Shown: positions 46,763 to 54,699 of the stretch, one piece after another
Layout: each line of letters starts with the position of its first letter
How positions within the stretch are numbered: position 1 is the first letter of the stretch
Source: Oxynema aestuarii AP17
GTDB lineage: Bacteria; Cyanobacteriota; Cyanobacteriia; Cyanobacteriales; Laspinemataceae
Direction: 5' to 3'
DNA length: 64,000 nt
NCBI RefSeq assembly: GCF_012295525.1
Contig: NZ_CP051167.1
Coordinates: 4,447,501-4,511,500 of the forward strand
Notes under the pieces: generated by a model
The model's database searches: none
What the model was told of the DNA's origin: nothing
What the model saw: the letters and a program-made list of their open reading frames with translations, nothing else
Translations under genes and position numbers: made by a program

Positions 46763-46819
46763 GTAGGGGTTTGGTTGCCAAACCCTAGAGAAGTGGGGGT
46801 TTGGCAACCAAACCCCTAC
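46763..46819. repeat. Perfect 23-bp inverted repeat
   Basis: The arm at 46763-46785 (GTAGGGGTTTGGTTGCCAAA and CCC) is the exact complement of 46797-46819, with an 11-base loop. Each arm is itself partly self-complementary (TTTGG-TTGCCAAA). It lies between two leftward genes and could fold at the 3' end of the PAP2 transcript. Confidence 0.85.
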
Positions 46820-46939
46820 AGGGCAACATAGAAACGCTCAGAGAGTTGGGGTAAGCCGATGGCTGCCCTGTGTCGTTTGATGCTGCGGCGATGGCTTCTT
46901 CGCAAACCGGGCTGTTAATGTTTATTTTATAAACAGTCT

Positions 46940-47620
46940 CTAAAAGTTCAACTCCTGCGAATTCGCTTTAGCGCTGCGATAGATCCGCCAAACTTGTAAG
47001 CTGAGGATGCAGGTCACCAGCCAAACGATGCCCGCCGTATATCCTGCAATCACGTCCGTGGGCCAGTGAACGCCTAAATAGAGCCGACTCAGACCGATCG
47101 CGCCGACTAGAATCATCGTCAATACGGCGATCGCGAGGCGCCACTTGGGAAAGCGAGTCGCCATCAAATAACCGAGAATACCGTACATGACCAGGGAAAC
47201 CATCGCATGACCGCTCGGAAAACTGTAGTAACCGACATCGACGATGCGATCCCACAAGGCAGGTCGGCTGCGGCTGAAAATACCTTTGAGAATGTAATTT
47301 AACAGTGCGGATCCTCCGGCGGCGATCGCGATCGTCGTCGCCTCGGCCCGTCGTCCTTGCTTCCACAAGATCCCCCCAAACAGCAAGCATAAACTAATAA
47401 TCGAGATCGGTTCCCCGAGAAAGGTAATTCCGGTCATGATTTGGTCGAGGAGGGGACTGTGTAAATTTTTGAGCGCGAGTAAAATTTGGGTGTCTAAGGT
47501 CGTTGTTTCTTGTTCGAGAACTTCATCGGCAATTTCGGCAAATAGCCAAATTGAGAAAGCGGCAGCACACAATCCGAGCAGGCGAATGGTTGAAAGTAAG
47601 GAGAGTAGTTTGGATCTCAT
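46940..47620 (-). CDS. PAP2-family phosphatase
   Basis: A 226-residue membrane phosphatase. The three-part PAP2 active site is complete: KGIFSRSRP, SFPSGHAMVS and SRLYLGVHWPTDV. Five to six membrane helices are visible. Likely substrates are lipid phosphates such as phosphatidate or undecaprenyl diphosphate. The frame is open upstream to 47785, but the extra 55 residues are polar and unlike the family, so the start MRSKLLSLLSTIRL is chosen; no clear ribosome-binding site decides it. Confidence 0.85.
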   Translation of the reverse strand: MRSKLLSLLSTIRLLGLCAAAFSIWLFAEIADEVLEQETTTLDTQILLALKNLHSPLLDQIMTGITFLGEPISIISLCLLFGGILWKQGRRAEATTIAIAAGGSALLNYILKGIFSRSRPALWDRIVDVGYYSFPSGHAMVSLVMYGILGYLMATRFPKWRLAIAVLTMILVGAIGLSRLYLGVHWPTDVIAGYTAGIVWLVTCILSLQVWRIYRSAKANSQELNF

Positions 47621-48004
47621 TAGGATGGAAAAATTAACGTATGTAGCAAAGTCAATTAAAGCTTGACTGACAACAATCGCCCCCCATTGTTCGATCGCCC
47701 CCGATCGATGTTTTATTTTATCCGAACGGCGATCGGCTTTTCTCCTGACCGAGTTTTTCTCGCTTAATTTTTCAAGAACGCTCACTTGAAAACTCGGTTT
47801 TAAAAAGTACTTTGTATTTTTAAAAATAATGCCTTTGTTTTTCTAAAACGACTAAGATCGTGCGAACTTAATTTCTGAGAAAATACTAAAATAGACAAAA
47901 AAAATACGATGTTTCTTGGGCGATCGCCCGTCATTTTACGAAACCGCGATCGCCTCTTTTGCGTCTGAGATTATATTGCAACTCCCACAAATTCTACGAT
48001 CGCC

Positions 48005-49063
48005 ATGCACCGCAAATATTTAATCCCCTTTCTGCTGACCTTGATGCTGGTGAGCATTCCCAGTTATTTGCGTTCGGAACAAAACCTCGATCCCGAACCG
48101 CAAAAAATCGAACAAACAGGGGCGATCGCGACCAACTTTAGGGACAATCCCCGCTTTGCACAGCCGATTGATTGCACCCTCGGCGAAGATTGCTTTATTC
48201 TACTCTATCCCGATCGCGACCCCGGCCCGCAAGCCGTCGATTTCGGCTGCGGACGCCAAACCTACGACGGACATAAAGGCACCGATTTCGGCATTGCCGA
48301 CGAAGTGACGATGGCGCAAGGGGTCAACGTCCTCGCTGCCGCGCCGGGAACGGTTTTGCGCGCCCGCGATGGGGTGGGCGATCGCCGCATTACCGACCCC
48401 GAACAGCGCGAACAAGTCGAAGGCATCGAATGCGGCAACGGTCTGGTCATCGACCATGGCGGCGGATGGGAAACCCAATACTGTCACCTCCGTCAAGGGA
48501 GTCTCGCCGTCGAGTCGGGCACCGAAGTTAAAACCGGGACGATCTTAGGTCAAGTCGGCACCTCCGGCGCCGCCTCCTTCCCCCACGTCCATCTCAGTGT
48601 CCGCTACAACGGTGAAGTGGTCGATCCCTTTGTCGGCCCCAATGCCGGATCCGGTTGCCAAGTCGATCGCGAACCGATTTGGGCCGAATCTTGGGAGTAC
48701 ACCCCCACCGGACCGATCCGCGCCGGATTTTCTACGCAAGGCCCGACGATGGACGATTTGTGGGACGGTAAATTTAGAGAAACGACCTTTTCTGAAGAGA
48801 TTCCCGCGTTGTTATTTTGGGTGCAAACCTACGGCGTTCTCGCCGGCGATGTCGGTCACTTCAAGTTAACCGGACCCGATGGCAAAGTTTATGCGGAACA
48901 CGAACAGGCGATCGAACAACCCAGCAAAACCTGGATGGGTTATGTCGGCAAGCGCAACACGGAAGAACGCCCGATTTTGCCGGGGGTCTGGCGCGGCGAA
49001 TATCGGCTGAGTCGAGGCGATCGCACGTTATTTGAAATGAACCGCGAGGTAGAAGTGAGGTAA
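48005..49063 (+). CDS. M23-family (LytM-like) metallopeptidase
   Basis: A 352-residue secreted protein with an N-terminal signal/anchor (KYLIPFLLTLMLVSIPSYLR). Residues ~75-235 are an M23 peptidase: zinc ligands in YDGHKGTDFGI (H...D) and FPHVHLSVR (HxH), with GLVIDHGGGWETQYCHL between. It should cut peptidoglycan cross-links or bind them. A C-terminal ~120-residue domain (DLWDGKFRETTFSEEIPALL) is not recognised. The mature part carries four or more cysteines. Confidence 0.85.
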   Translation: MHRKYLIPFLLTLMLVSIPSYLRSEQNLDPEPQKIEQTGAIATNFRDNPRFAQPIDCTLGEDCFILLYPDRDPGPQAVDFGCGRQTYDGHKGTDFGIADEVTMAQGVNVLAAAPGTVLRARDGVGDRRITDPEQREQVEGIECGNGLVIDHGGGWETQYCHLRQGSLAVESGTEVKTGTILGQVGTSGAASFPHVHLSVRYNGEVVDPFVGPNAGSGCQVDREPIWAESWEYTPTGPIRAGFSTQGPTMDDLWDGKFRETTFSEEIPALLFWVQTYGVLAGDVGHFKLTGPDGKVYAEHEQAIEQPSKTWMGYVGKRNTEERPILPGVWRGEYRLSRGDRTLFEMNREVEVR

Positions 49064-49107
49064 AGCCAGGTAGAGTGTGTTGATTTAGCCGGTTTTTGAT
49101 TAGATGT

Positions 49108-50562
49108 TTAATTTTGGCTTTTTATTTTATTCTTTTCTTTGATTTTTTGGGCTTGTTGTTGAATTATTTCTTCTTGCTGCCTAATAGTTTGCTCTTGCTG
49201 TTTAAGTTTGATTGAATTTTCTTTAATGAATTTAATAACCTGCAATTTGTCTATTTCATTTTTAGCTAAAATTAATTGTTGACTTTCAATCAAAAATTCA
49301 AAATCTTTTTCCGATAAAAATTTATCTTTTGCCCACTGTAACGCTGTTTCTAATTCTTCTCCTTGAAGAAGATGTGAAGTATCTTCTTCTCCTGACTCTT
49401 GCCAAGCTTGAAAAGCATCGTTATAAGGACGTTGTTCAGCTAATTGTGTTTTGACCCAGTTGAGATCGAAGATAATTTCATAAATTCGATTCGCGATCGC
49501 CAATTTTCCATCTTGTTTGATGACCGCCCCCGATAATCGTAATTGCCGCTGTTCTACACTTTCATCATCAGCATTTACAGAAGCTTGAAAAATCTTTTGA
49601 TAAGTTCCTAAGCGGCGATTAAGATGATAATCTGGAAATAAAAGCCGATCGCGAATCGTTTTTAGGTGTTCCGGCACATCTTGAGATTCCCAATTATCAA
49701 TAATTTTGGTTTGTACCAGGTTTTCTACTTGTGCGGCTTCACTGCCTGCCGCAATAAATTCTCCTGAATCGACAATAATTTTACAAATTTTTTGGGTTAA
49801 AAAGGGTTTGCCTGCCGTCCAGTTTAAGATTTCTTCCAGAACGCGATCGGGATTTTGGCAAGTTTCCGTGAGACCAGCGGCTAAGGGTTGGGCTTCGGTT
49901 AAGGTAAATCCTGATAGTTGGATGGCTGTGCCAATATTAAAGGGGGTGCTAGTGGTGTCTGATTTGTCTTCTTTGTCTTTGAGTAAATCATAGGGAGTTG
50001 TCACTCCTAATAAGACAAACGTGAGACAGGGAGTTGATGAGCGATTTCGGCATTCATTATGGCAAGACCGCATAATTTCAAAAAAATCATTCACGGAAAA
50101 ATCGAGAGAAAGGGTGCTGTCGATTTCATCAAGAAAAATTACCGTATTGCTGGTGATATGTTCCAGTAAAACATCTTCAATAAAGATGCTGAAGCGAGTG
50201 GCGGTATTTAAGCGATCGTGTTCATCCCACCAAGTAAAAATATCTACTTTATCCTCAAGATCGGGATGTTGACTAATTTCGTATAAAATTCCCAGATAAA
50301 ACTCATCAGGGGTAATATCTTTGTTAACCTGCAAAGACATATCGATGTCGATACAGGTAAATCCTTCTGCTTCTAATTTTTGGATGGTGTGGATACGTAA
50401 ACTGGATTTGCCCATTTGTCGGGCATTAAATATGTAGCAAAATTCTCCAGATTTTAATCCTTGATAAAGTTCGGTGTCGGCTTTTCGAGTCACATAGCTG
50501 GTTGCTTGTGTGGGTACGGCGCCGCCCACATGATAGTAATTGGGTTTGATGGGTGAGTTCAT
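49108..50562 (-). CDS. AAA-like (STAND-type) ATPase
   Basis: A 484-residue ATPase of the cyanobacterial 'AAA-like domain' group. The N terminus YYHVGGAVPTQATSYVTRKA precedes Walker A FNARQMGKSSLRIHTI and Walker B TVIFLDEIDSTL; LSGFTLTEAQPLAAGL and LNWTAGKPFLTQKICKI are family blocks. The C-terminal ~60 residues are a glutamine-rich coiled coil (LKQQEQTIRQQEEIIQQQ). Such proteins are thought to act as signalling or conflict-type switches. It is AT-richer than the core and lacks HIP1 sites. Confidence 0.8.
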   Translation of the reverse strand: MNSPIKPNYYHVGGAVPTQATSYVTRKADTELYQGLKSGEFCYIFNARQMGKSSLRIHTIQKLEAEGFTCIDIDMSLQVNKDITPDEFYLGILYEISQHPDLEDKVDIFTWWDEHDRLNTATRFSIFIEDVLLEHITSNTVIFLDEIDSTLSLDFSVNDFFEIMRSCHNECRNRSSTPCLTFVLLGVTTPYDLLKDKEDKSDTTSTPFNIGTAIQLSGFTLTEAQPLAAGLTETCQNPDRVLEEILNWTAGKPFLTQKICKIIVDSGEFIAAGSEAAQVENLVQTKIIDNWESQDVPEHLKTIRDRLLFPDYHLNRRLGTYQKIFQASVNADDESVEQRQLRLSGAVIKQDGKLAIANRIYEIIFDLNWVKTQLAEQRPYNDAFQAWQESGEEDTSHLLQGEELETALQWAKDKFLSEKDFEFLIESQQLILAKNEIDKLQVIKFIKENSIKLKQQEQTIRQQEEIIQQQAQKIKEKNKIKSQN

Positions 50563-50591
50563 GGGTGATGTTTGGGTGAGTCTTGATGAAA

Positions 50592-50667
50592 TTCTTTGTG
50601 TTCTTTGTGACGAAAGTGGTTAGCAAAATCGTGGGATAATTTACCACAAAGACACGAAGAACACGAA
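50592..50667. repeat. Imperfect inverted repeat between two AAA genes
   Basis: TTCTTTGTGTTCTTTGTGA (50592-50610) is roughly complementary to ACCACAAAGACACGAAGAAC (50643-50662 and a few bases on). The CACAAAGACACGAAGAACACG type recurs widely in cyanobacterial genomes as a small dispersed repeat. Confidence 0.55.
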
Positions 50668-50707
50668 GGAACGAACGTGCTTCACGATGCTGAAAGAATA
50701 CTCCCGA

Positions 50708-52078
50708 TCACAAATGGGTGCCGAAATATTTTCGGTATAGTTGGTAACGCACCTCAACTTTATCCCCTTCTTGCTGTTTCGTTAACCCCATAGAGTTGAG
50801 TTGATAAGCTAACGTTGGCTTTAAAGAAATGCTGCTCTCAGATTCAACCACCTGTTTCATGGCTGCGGCGAGATCGGGCTTTGCTTCTAACTTCGATAAG
50901 TGACGGCGGAGGTGATCGCTATAGACTCCGGCTTCAGTGGGGGCATCTGTTAACAATAAAACTAAATCACTAGGATTTTCATTTTTATCGGCATTGTTAT
51001 CAGCATTCTTCTCGGTATTTTTATTTTTCTCAGCGAGATGATATAACGCTACCCGCACTAAGTAAGGATGTCCCCCCACCATGTTCATTAACTTCTCAAT
51101 GTCGGATAGTTTCAGTTGATGGAGTTCGGCTAACTCTTGCACTTGTTCGCGGTTAAACTCGGACAACTCCACAGGTAAGCCGACATTAAATGGAGATTGA
51201 TTGATATTGATGGGGATATAGACTTCGGTGGAGTGAGTCAAAATTAATCGCAGTTTTTGCCAGGTCGGAGAATTCTTTCCTTTTTCATGCCATGCTCGCA
51301 ACAGTCCCAAAAAGTCTTCGGCAATGTCTTGATACTCGAAAATGCGATCGACTTCATCCAAAGCCAAAACGATCGGAGTCGGGGATTTCTTTAAAATATG
51401 CTGTTCAAAGTAACGGAAACAGTTCATTTTACTGCCTAAAGAAGGCTTCCAAGTGTTTTCGATCTCGTCGTCCTCTTGGTCTAACTCCAATACCACATAA
51501 GTACAAAACCACTTGAAAAATCGATCCAGGTTGGTGAGGACGTTTTTATCGATGATTTGAAAGTCCACCGTAGCAATTTGACAGCCTTGCTGTTTAGCGC
51601 GATCGACAATTCGCGCCATCAAGGAGGTTTTGCCCATTTGCTTGGGGGCTTTGATCCGGATCAGCGCACCGGGCTGCATGATGGTCTCGTAACAGCGCTG
51701 TTCGATCGGGGGACGTTCTATATATAAAGGAGAATTTAACCCGACTTGTCCCTGGGGTGGTTCAAGGACTGACCATTCAGAGGATTCAGAGGTGTCAGTG
51801 TCAGAGGATGAACTGATGTCCGGGGAACTATAGTCCTCTTTTTTCAGGTCAAGATCGAAACCAGCAAACAAATCTCGAATTTTGCTTAAGTCAGTGGGGC
51901 GCCCTTGGCGAATCTTCGAGACGGTATCGGTACTGATTCCACCAGGCACCTGTGCTGCAATATCGTCATTGGTGGCTTTTTGGTTATATTCGTCTTGCCA
52001 TGCTTCGATCGCCTCGTTGAGTTTATTGCGTCCAGAGACGGTTAAGACTTTGCCTCGTTGCCGCTTACCTGCTGTCAT
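50708..52078 (-). CDS. HTH-AAA (STAND-type) ATPase, possible regulator
   Basis: A 456-residue protein. Residues ~15-80 look like an XRE/helix-turn-helix region (YNQKATNDDIAAQVPGGIST, DTVSKIRQGRPTDLSKIRDL). A Ser/Asp-rich linker follows, then the AAA-like ATPase: LYIERPPIEQRCYETIMQPG, Walker A IKAPKQMGKTSLMARI, Walker B IVLALDEVDRIFEYQD and HPYLVRVALYHLAEKNKN. The DNA-binding part plus an NTP switch suggests it could regulate the adjacent divergent peptide operon. Its start is 20 bases from a 68-bp repeat duplicated upstream of another gene. Confidence 0.8.
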   Translation of the reverse strand: MTAGKRQRGKVLTVSGRNKLNEAIEAWQDEYNQKATNDDIAAQVPGGISTDTVSKIRQGRPTDLSKIRDLFAGFDLDLKKEDYSSPDISSSSDTDTSESSEWSVLEPPQGQVGLNSPLYIERPPIEQRCYETIMQPGALIRIKAPKQMGKTSLMARIVDRAKQQGCQIATVDFQIIDKNVLTNLDRFFKWFCTYVVLELDQEDDEIENTWKPSLGSKMNCFRYFEQHILKKSPTPIVLALDEVDRIFEYQDIAEDFLGLLRAWHEKGKNSPTWQKLRLILTHSTEVYIPININQSPFNVGLPVELSEFNREQVQELAELHQLKLSDIEKLMNMVGGHPYLVRVALYHLAEKNKNTEKNADNNADKNENPSDLVLLLTDAPTEAGVYSDHLRRHLSKLEAKPDLAAAMKQVVESESSISLKPTLAYQLNSMGLTKQQEGDKVEVRYQLYRKYFGTHL

Positions 52079-52097
52079 TGCTGTTCACTCCCTTCTA

Positions 52098-52165
52098 CGA
52101 TCGGTTTATCCCTACGATCTAGATTACCCCTACAGCAACAGGATGGGGCGATGGGGAAGTTAAGG
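52098..52165. repeat. 68-bp direct repeat, copy 1
   Basis: From CGATCGGTTTATCCCTACGA to GGGGAAGTTAAGG. It matches 52917-52984 with three mismatches over 68 bases. It lies between the leftward HTH-AAA gene and the rightward peptide operon. Confidence 0.9.
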
Positions 52166-52245
52166 CAGTTAACTTCTGGCCAAAAATTTTTCTATCTCCC
52201 TAATCGTCGCCACGGGGTCAAAAAAATCCAGATACATTAGAACCA

Positions 52246-52264
52246 TGCACAACAAACAAGTGCA
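52246..52264. promoter_or_regulatory. Candidate operator, copy 1
   Basis: TGCACAACAAACAAGTGCA has 5-bp inverted arms (TGCAC/GTGCA) around an AACAAACAA core. It lies within a 27-base block (TTAGAAC.ATGCACAACAAA...) repeated at 53105-53131, 61 bases before the first peptide start. The regulatory role is inference. Confidence 0.45.
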
Positions 52265-52324
52265 TACAACAATACCGATTAAACGGATTAAACAGTAGAT
52301 TTACATTCACATAGGAGGCCACTA

Positions 52325-52510
52325 ATGTCAAACAATTCTGATTCTTCATCCGCACAATCTTGTAATACGAAAAGAGCGAAAGCTTGTGCAAAAGGTGCTG
52401 TAACTGGTGGCATCACTGGTGGTTTAACAGGTGGTCCGGCTGGAGCGGCAACTGGAGCTGTAAGAGGTTGCGTAATCAGAGCGGCAATCGAACCGTGTGA
52501 TTTGAGCTAA
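52325..52510 (+). CDS. Small glycine-zipper peptide (61 aa), bacteriocin-like
   Basis: A 61-residue peptide with a strong ribosome-binding site (TAGGAGG nine bases before ATG). A polar N terminus (MSNNSDSSSAQSCNTKRAKA) is followed by CAKGAVTGGITGGLTGGPAG and AATGAVRGC, a glycine-zipper (GxxxG) stretch like the membrane parts of small bacteriocins. It contains three GG pairs and four cysteines. Neither a processing site nor an ABC exporter is certain, so the toxin idea is a hypothesis. A second small peptide gene follows 119 bases on. Confidence 0.65.
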   Translation: MSNNSDSSSAQSCNTKRAKACAKGAVTGGITGGLTGGPAGAATGAVRGCVIRAAIEPCDLS

Positions 52511-52629
52511 TCCGCTTTTCCTGTAGGTGGGCATTGCCCACCCAGGTTGAATCTAAGCTTACTTCAGTAACACCATTAAAAATTAGTATTTTCATTAAAA
52601 AATAGAAGCAATAAGGAGGACAACCAATT

Positions 52630-52830
52630 ATGAGTAATGTCGTTAAAGCCGCAGGTAGCGCAGTAACAGTTGCAGGTTCGGCAGCCGCTGCTGGTGTAAC
52701 ATGGCCTGTTGTTGCTGCTTTTGGAATTGGTACGCTAGGAGTTTTAGGGCTTGCTGCTATCGTGAGCGGTCGTGATATGGAAGCAAATTATGAAAATGGT
52801 GATACTAAGATTGGTATAAAGATTTTTTAA
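52630..52830 (+). CDS. Small hydrophobic peptide (66 aa)
   Basis: A 66-residue peptide with AAGGAGG 11 bases before the ATG. Residues ~10-46 form one or two hydrophobic helices rich in A/G/V (AAGSAVTVAGSAAAAGVTWP, VVAAFGIGTLGVLGLAAIV). The tail is polar (DMEANYENGDTKIGIKIF). With the preceding peptide it makes a likely two-gene unit; its function may be membrane insertion. No family is recognised. Confidence 0.62.
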   Translation: MSNVVKAAGSAVTVAGSAAAAGVTWPVVAAFGIGTLGVLGLAAIVSGRDMEANYENGDTKIGIKIF

Positions 52831-52916
52831 GCCTGTTGCTACGGCCAGAGGAAACGGTTGGATATAAAAAATAAGCGATTTTAGATCCAGCCGTTTATTC
52901 GGGCTAAATGATGAGG

Positions 52917-52984
52917 CGATCGGTTTATCCCTACGATTTAGATTACCCCTACAGCAGCAGGATGGGGCGATGGGGTAGTTAAGG
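52917..52984. repeat. 68-bp direct repeat, copy 2
   Basis: Second copy of the 52098-52165 sequence (three mismatches), here upstream of the 170-aa gene. The 330-base gap 52831-53160 also carries the candidate operator copy 2 and no gene. Confidence 0.9.
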
Positions 52985-53112
52985 AACTTTAGTCTTTAGT
53001 CAATCCTAGTCAAAAAAGTTGATTGCGCCTAGAATTATTATCATGCAACGATTTCAGAGATTCTTCCTTAAATCCAGAGGATCAATTTTTTATTTAATCT
53101 AAATTAGAACTA

Positions 53113-53131
53113 TGCACAACAAACAAGTGCA
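53113..53131. promoter_or_regulatory. Candidate operator, copy 2
   Basis: The same TGCACAACAAACAAGTGCA as at 52246-52264, inside the conserved 27-base block 53105-53131. It is 30 bases before the ATG of the 170-aa gene. Confidence 0.45.
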
Positions 53132-53160
53132 GTGGAACAAGTTTAAAAGGTGTAAACATT

Positions 53161-53673
53161 ATGGCATTCTTCGAGCGACAGGATAATTTGAATCATTTGA
53201 ATTCTTTAAGCAACTGGTTCGATCTGATTTTTCGGGAAATTGCTGTGGTGCAAACCCAGATTAACCAGAAAAATGGATTTTGGATTTTCCAGCGGCATAT
53301 TTATTCTCAAGAAGAGTTATTGAAGTCCCCCATTTTGAATAAAATCGATGCAATGACTCAGAACATTGGTTACAACCTACAGTCTTGGGCGCAATATGGT
53401 AAGTTACACAAGGAGACTCAGGAGTTTTATATAAAAAAACGAGATGAGGTATCCTCAAAACTGGAGAAAACTCATGAGATGATAGCTCAACGACAACCAA
53501 CTTGGTGGGAACAGTCTGGAGCTTTTTTTCTGGGTGCTACTCAGCATATTCTTGAAAATTTGCCCCTAATGATTGAGCTTATATCAATTACCAGACGTCG
53601 ATTTCCAGGACTTGGAAAGCAGCTACTCTCAGGCATGAAGTCTGTGAACAAGTTACTGCCTGGAAGCAAATAA
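53161..53673 (+). CDS. Unknown 170-aa protein of the accessory island
   Basis: A mostly helical, slightly basic protein (NHLNSLSNWFDLIFREIAVV, FQRHIYSQEELL, KRDEVSSKLEKTHEMIAQ) ending in a moderately hydrophobic, basic segment (LENLPLMIELISITRRRFPG). It has no signal peptide and no known motif. Its upstream region is a duplicate of that of the small peptide operon, so the two are probably expressed together. An immunity or accessory role is possible but not shown. Confidence 0.6.
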   Translation: MAFFERQDNLNHLNSLSNWFDLIFREIAVVQTQINQKNGFWIFQRHIYSQEELLKSPILNKIDAMTQNIGYNLQSWAQYGKLHKETQEFYIKKRDEVSSKLEKTHEMIAQRQPTWWEQSGAFFLGATQHILENLPLMIELISITRRRFPGLGKQLLSGMKSVNKLLPGSK

Positions 53674-53876
53674 ACAAAAGTATATTCCTCCTCTAGGAAT
53701 CTACTTTTGTCCAGCTTTTTGACTAAACGACGCGATCGCACTCTGATATCCCGAACAGAAACCCGGTTTCTGAGTTGCTTGGACTCAGTATTTTATAAAT
53801 CAGATAGCAGATAGCGATCTTTTTAATTGCTTCAGATTTCCCCATCACTAGCTGATGGAGTAGAGATTGTTTGTGG

Positions 53877-53896
53877 ATTCCCGCCTGCGCGGGAAT
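53877..53896. repeat. Short perfect palindrome
   Basis: ATTCCCGCCTGCGCGGGAAT: 8-bp arms with a 4-base loop. Common as a dispersed small repeat in bacteria ('TTCCCGCGCAGGCGGGAA' type). Confidence 0.7.
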
Positions 53897-53912
53897 GACA
53901 GTTTCACAATTA

Positions 53913-54004
53913 CAGGACTTACGCATCACCTCTATATCTGGTAGGGGTGATTCGCGAATCACCCCTACATTTAGGGTTGTATAGGAGAATTTGCGTAAGT
54001 CCTG
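53913..54004. mobile_element. MITE-like 92-bp element
   Basis: CAGGACTTACGCA (53913-53925) and TGCGTAAGTCCTG (53992-54004) are perfect 13-bp terminal inverted repeats. Flanks are AATTA on both sides, a likely 5-bp target duplication. Inside, 53941-53968 is a perfect 28-bp palindrome (GTAGGGGTGATTCG and its complement). It ends 35 bases before the cysteine-protease gene. Confidence 0.8.
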
Positions 54005-54039
54005 AATTACAGAAAAGAAAACTCCAAGAAAAAACGCTT

Positions 54040-54699
54040 ATGTCTATCAACGAACTCAAACAAAGAATCCAAACCGAACCCGGATGGAAACACTTACCCC
54101 TCGATCGCATCCAAAAAGCCCTGCAACTTCCACCGCAAGCAGAAAGTTGGTCTTGTGGCCCAAATTCCGGTTATCGTGCCCTCATTCTCAACGGCGACAA
54201 AAGTTCAGAAAATGGCTTACGCAGTTTCATCAATAACTGTCCAAAATCAATTGGCGCACCACAAACCACGGGAGGTAAAGTTGTAGACTTTCTTGTGACA
54301 GGTGGACGCTTTACTTCAGCGGCTAAAGTGGCTAATAAAGTGGCGAATCAATTCGATCGCTCCATCGATGTCGGCCCCGATCCTTCTTCCCTTGCCAAGT
54401 ATATCAACAAACATAGCAAATCAAAGGTTAAACGTTACATCGGGGAAAATTGGTCAGACTTTTGGACACAACTTTGCCGAGACATCGATCGCACCGACCC
54501 GGCAATTATTCTCGTAGAGAAAGGCACAACATCTCTGCACTATATTAATCTCATCGGCTACAATCCCAAAAATGAAACCGTCGCCATCCTAGATACGGAC
54601 AATGCGATCGAATTTTGGTCAAAAAGCAAGTTTAAGAATCAGGCCAAAATTACCGTGTCCTACATCCGGGGTACATGGAATGCCGTGAGGTTTTATTGA
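54040..54699 (+). CDS. Papain/C39-like cysteine protease candidate
   Basis: A 219-residue protein. The pattern fits a papain/C39-like peptidase: catalytic cysteine in ESWSCGPNSGYRALIL, a later histidine in TTSLHYINLIGYNPKN and aspartate in VAILDTDNAIEF. It has no signal peptide or ABC-transporter part. It follows two small GG-containing peptides in the same island, so it might process one of them; it could equally be a toxin itself. The ATG at 54040 gives the natural start although the frame is open to 53947 through the MITE. It converges on the P450 gene. Confidence 0.65.
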   Translation: MSINELKQRIQTEPGWKHLPLDRIQKALQLPPQAESWSCGPNSGYRALILNGDKSSENGLRSFINNCPKSIGAPQTTGGKVVDFLVTGGRFTSAAKVANKVANQFDRSIDVGPDPSSLAKYINKHSKSKVKRYIGENWSDFWTQLCRDIDRTDPAIILVEKGTTSLHYINLIGYNPKNETVAILDTDNAIEFWSKSKFKNQAKITVSYIRGTWNAVRFY

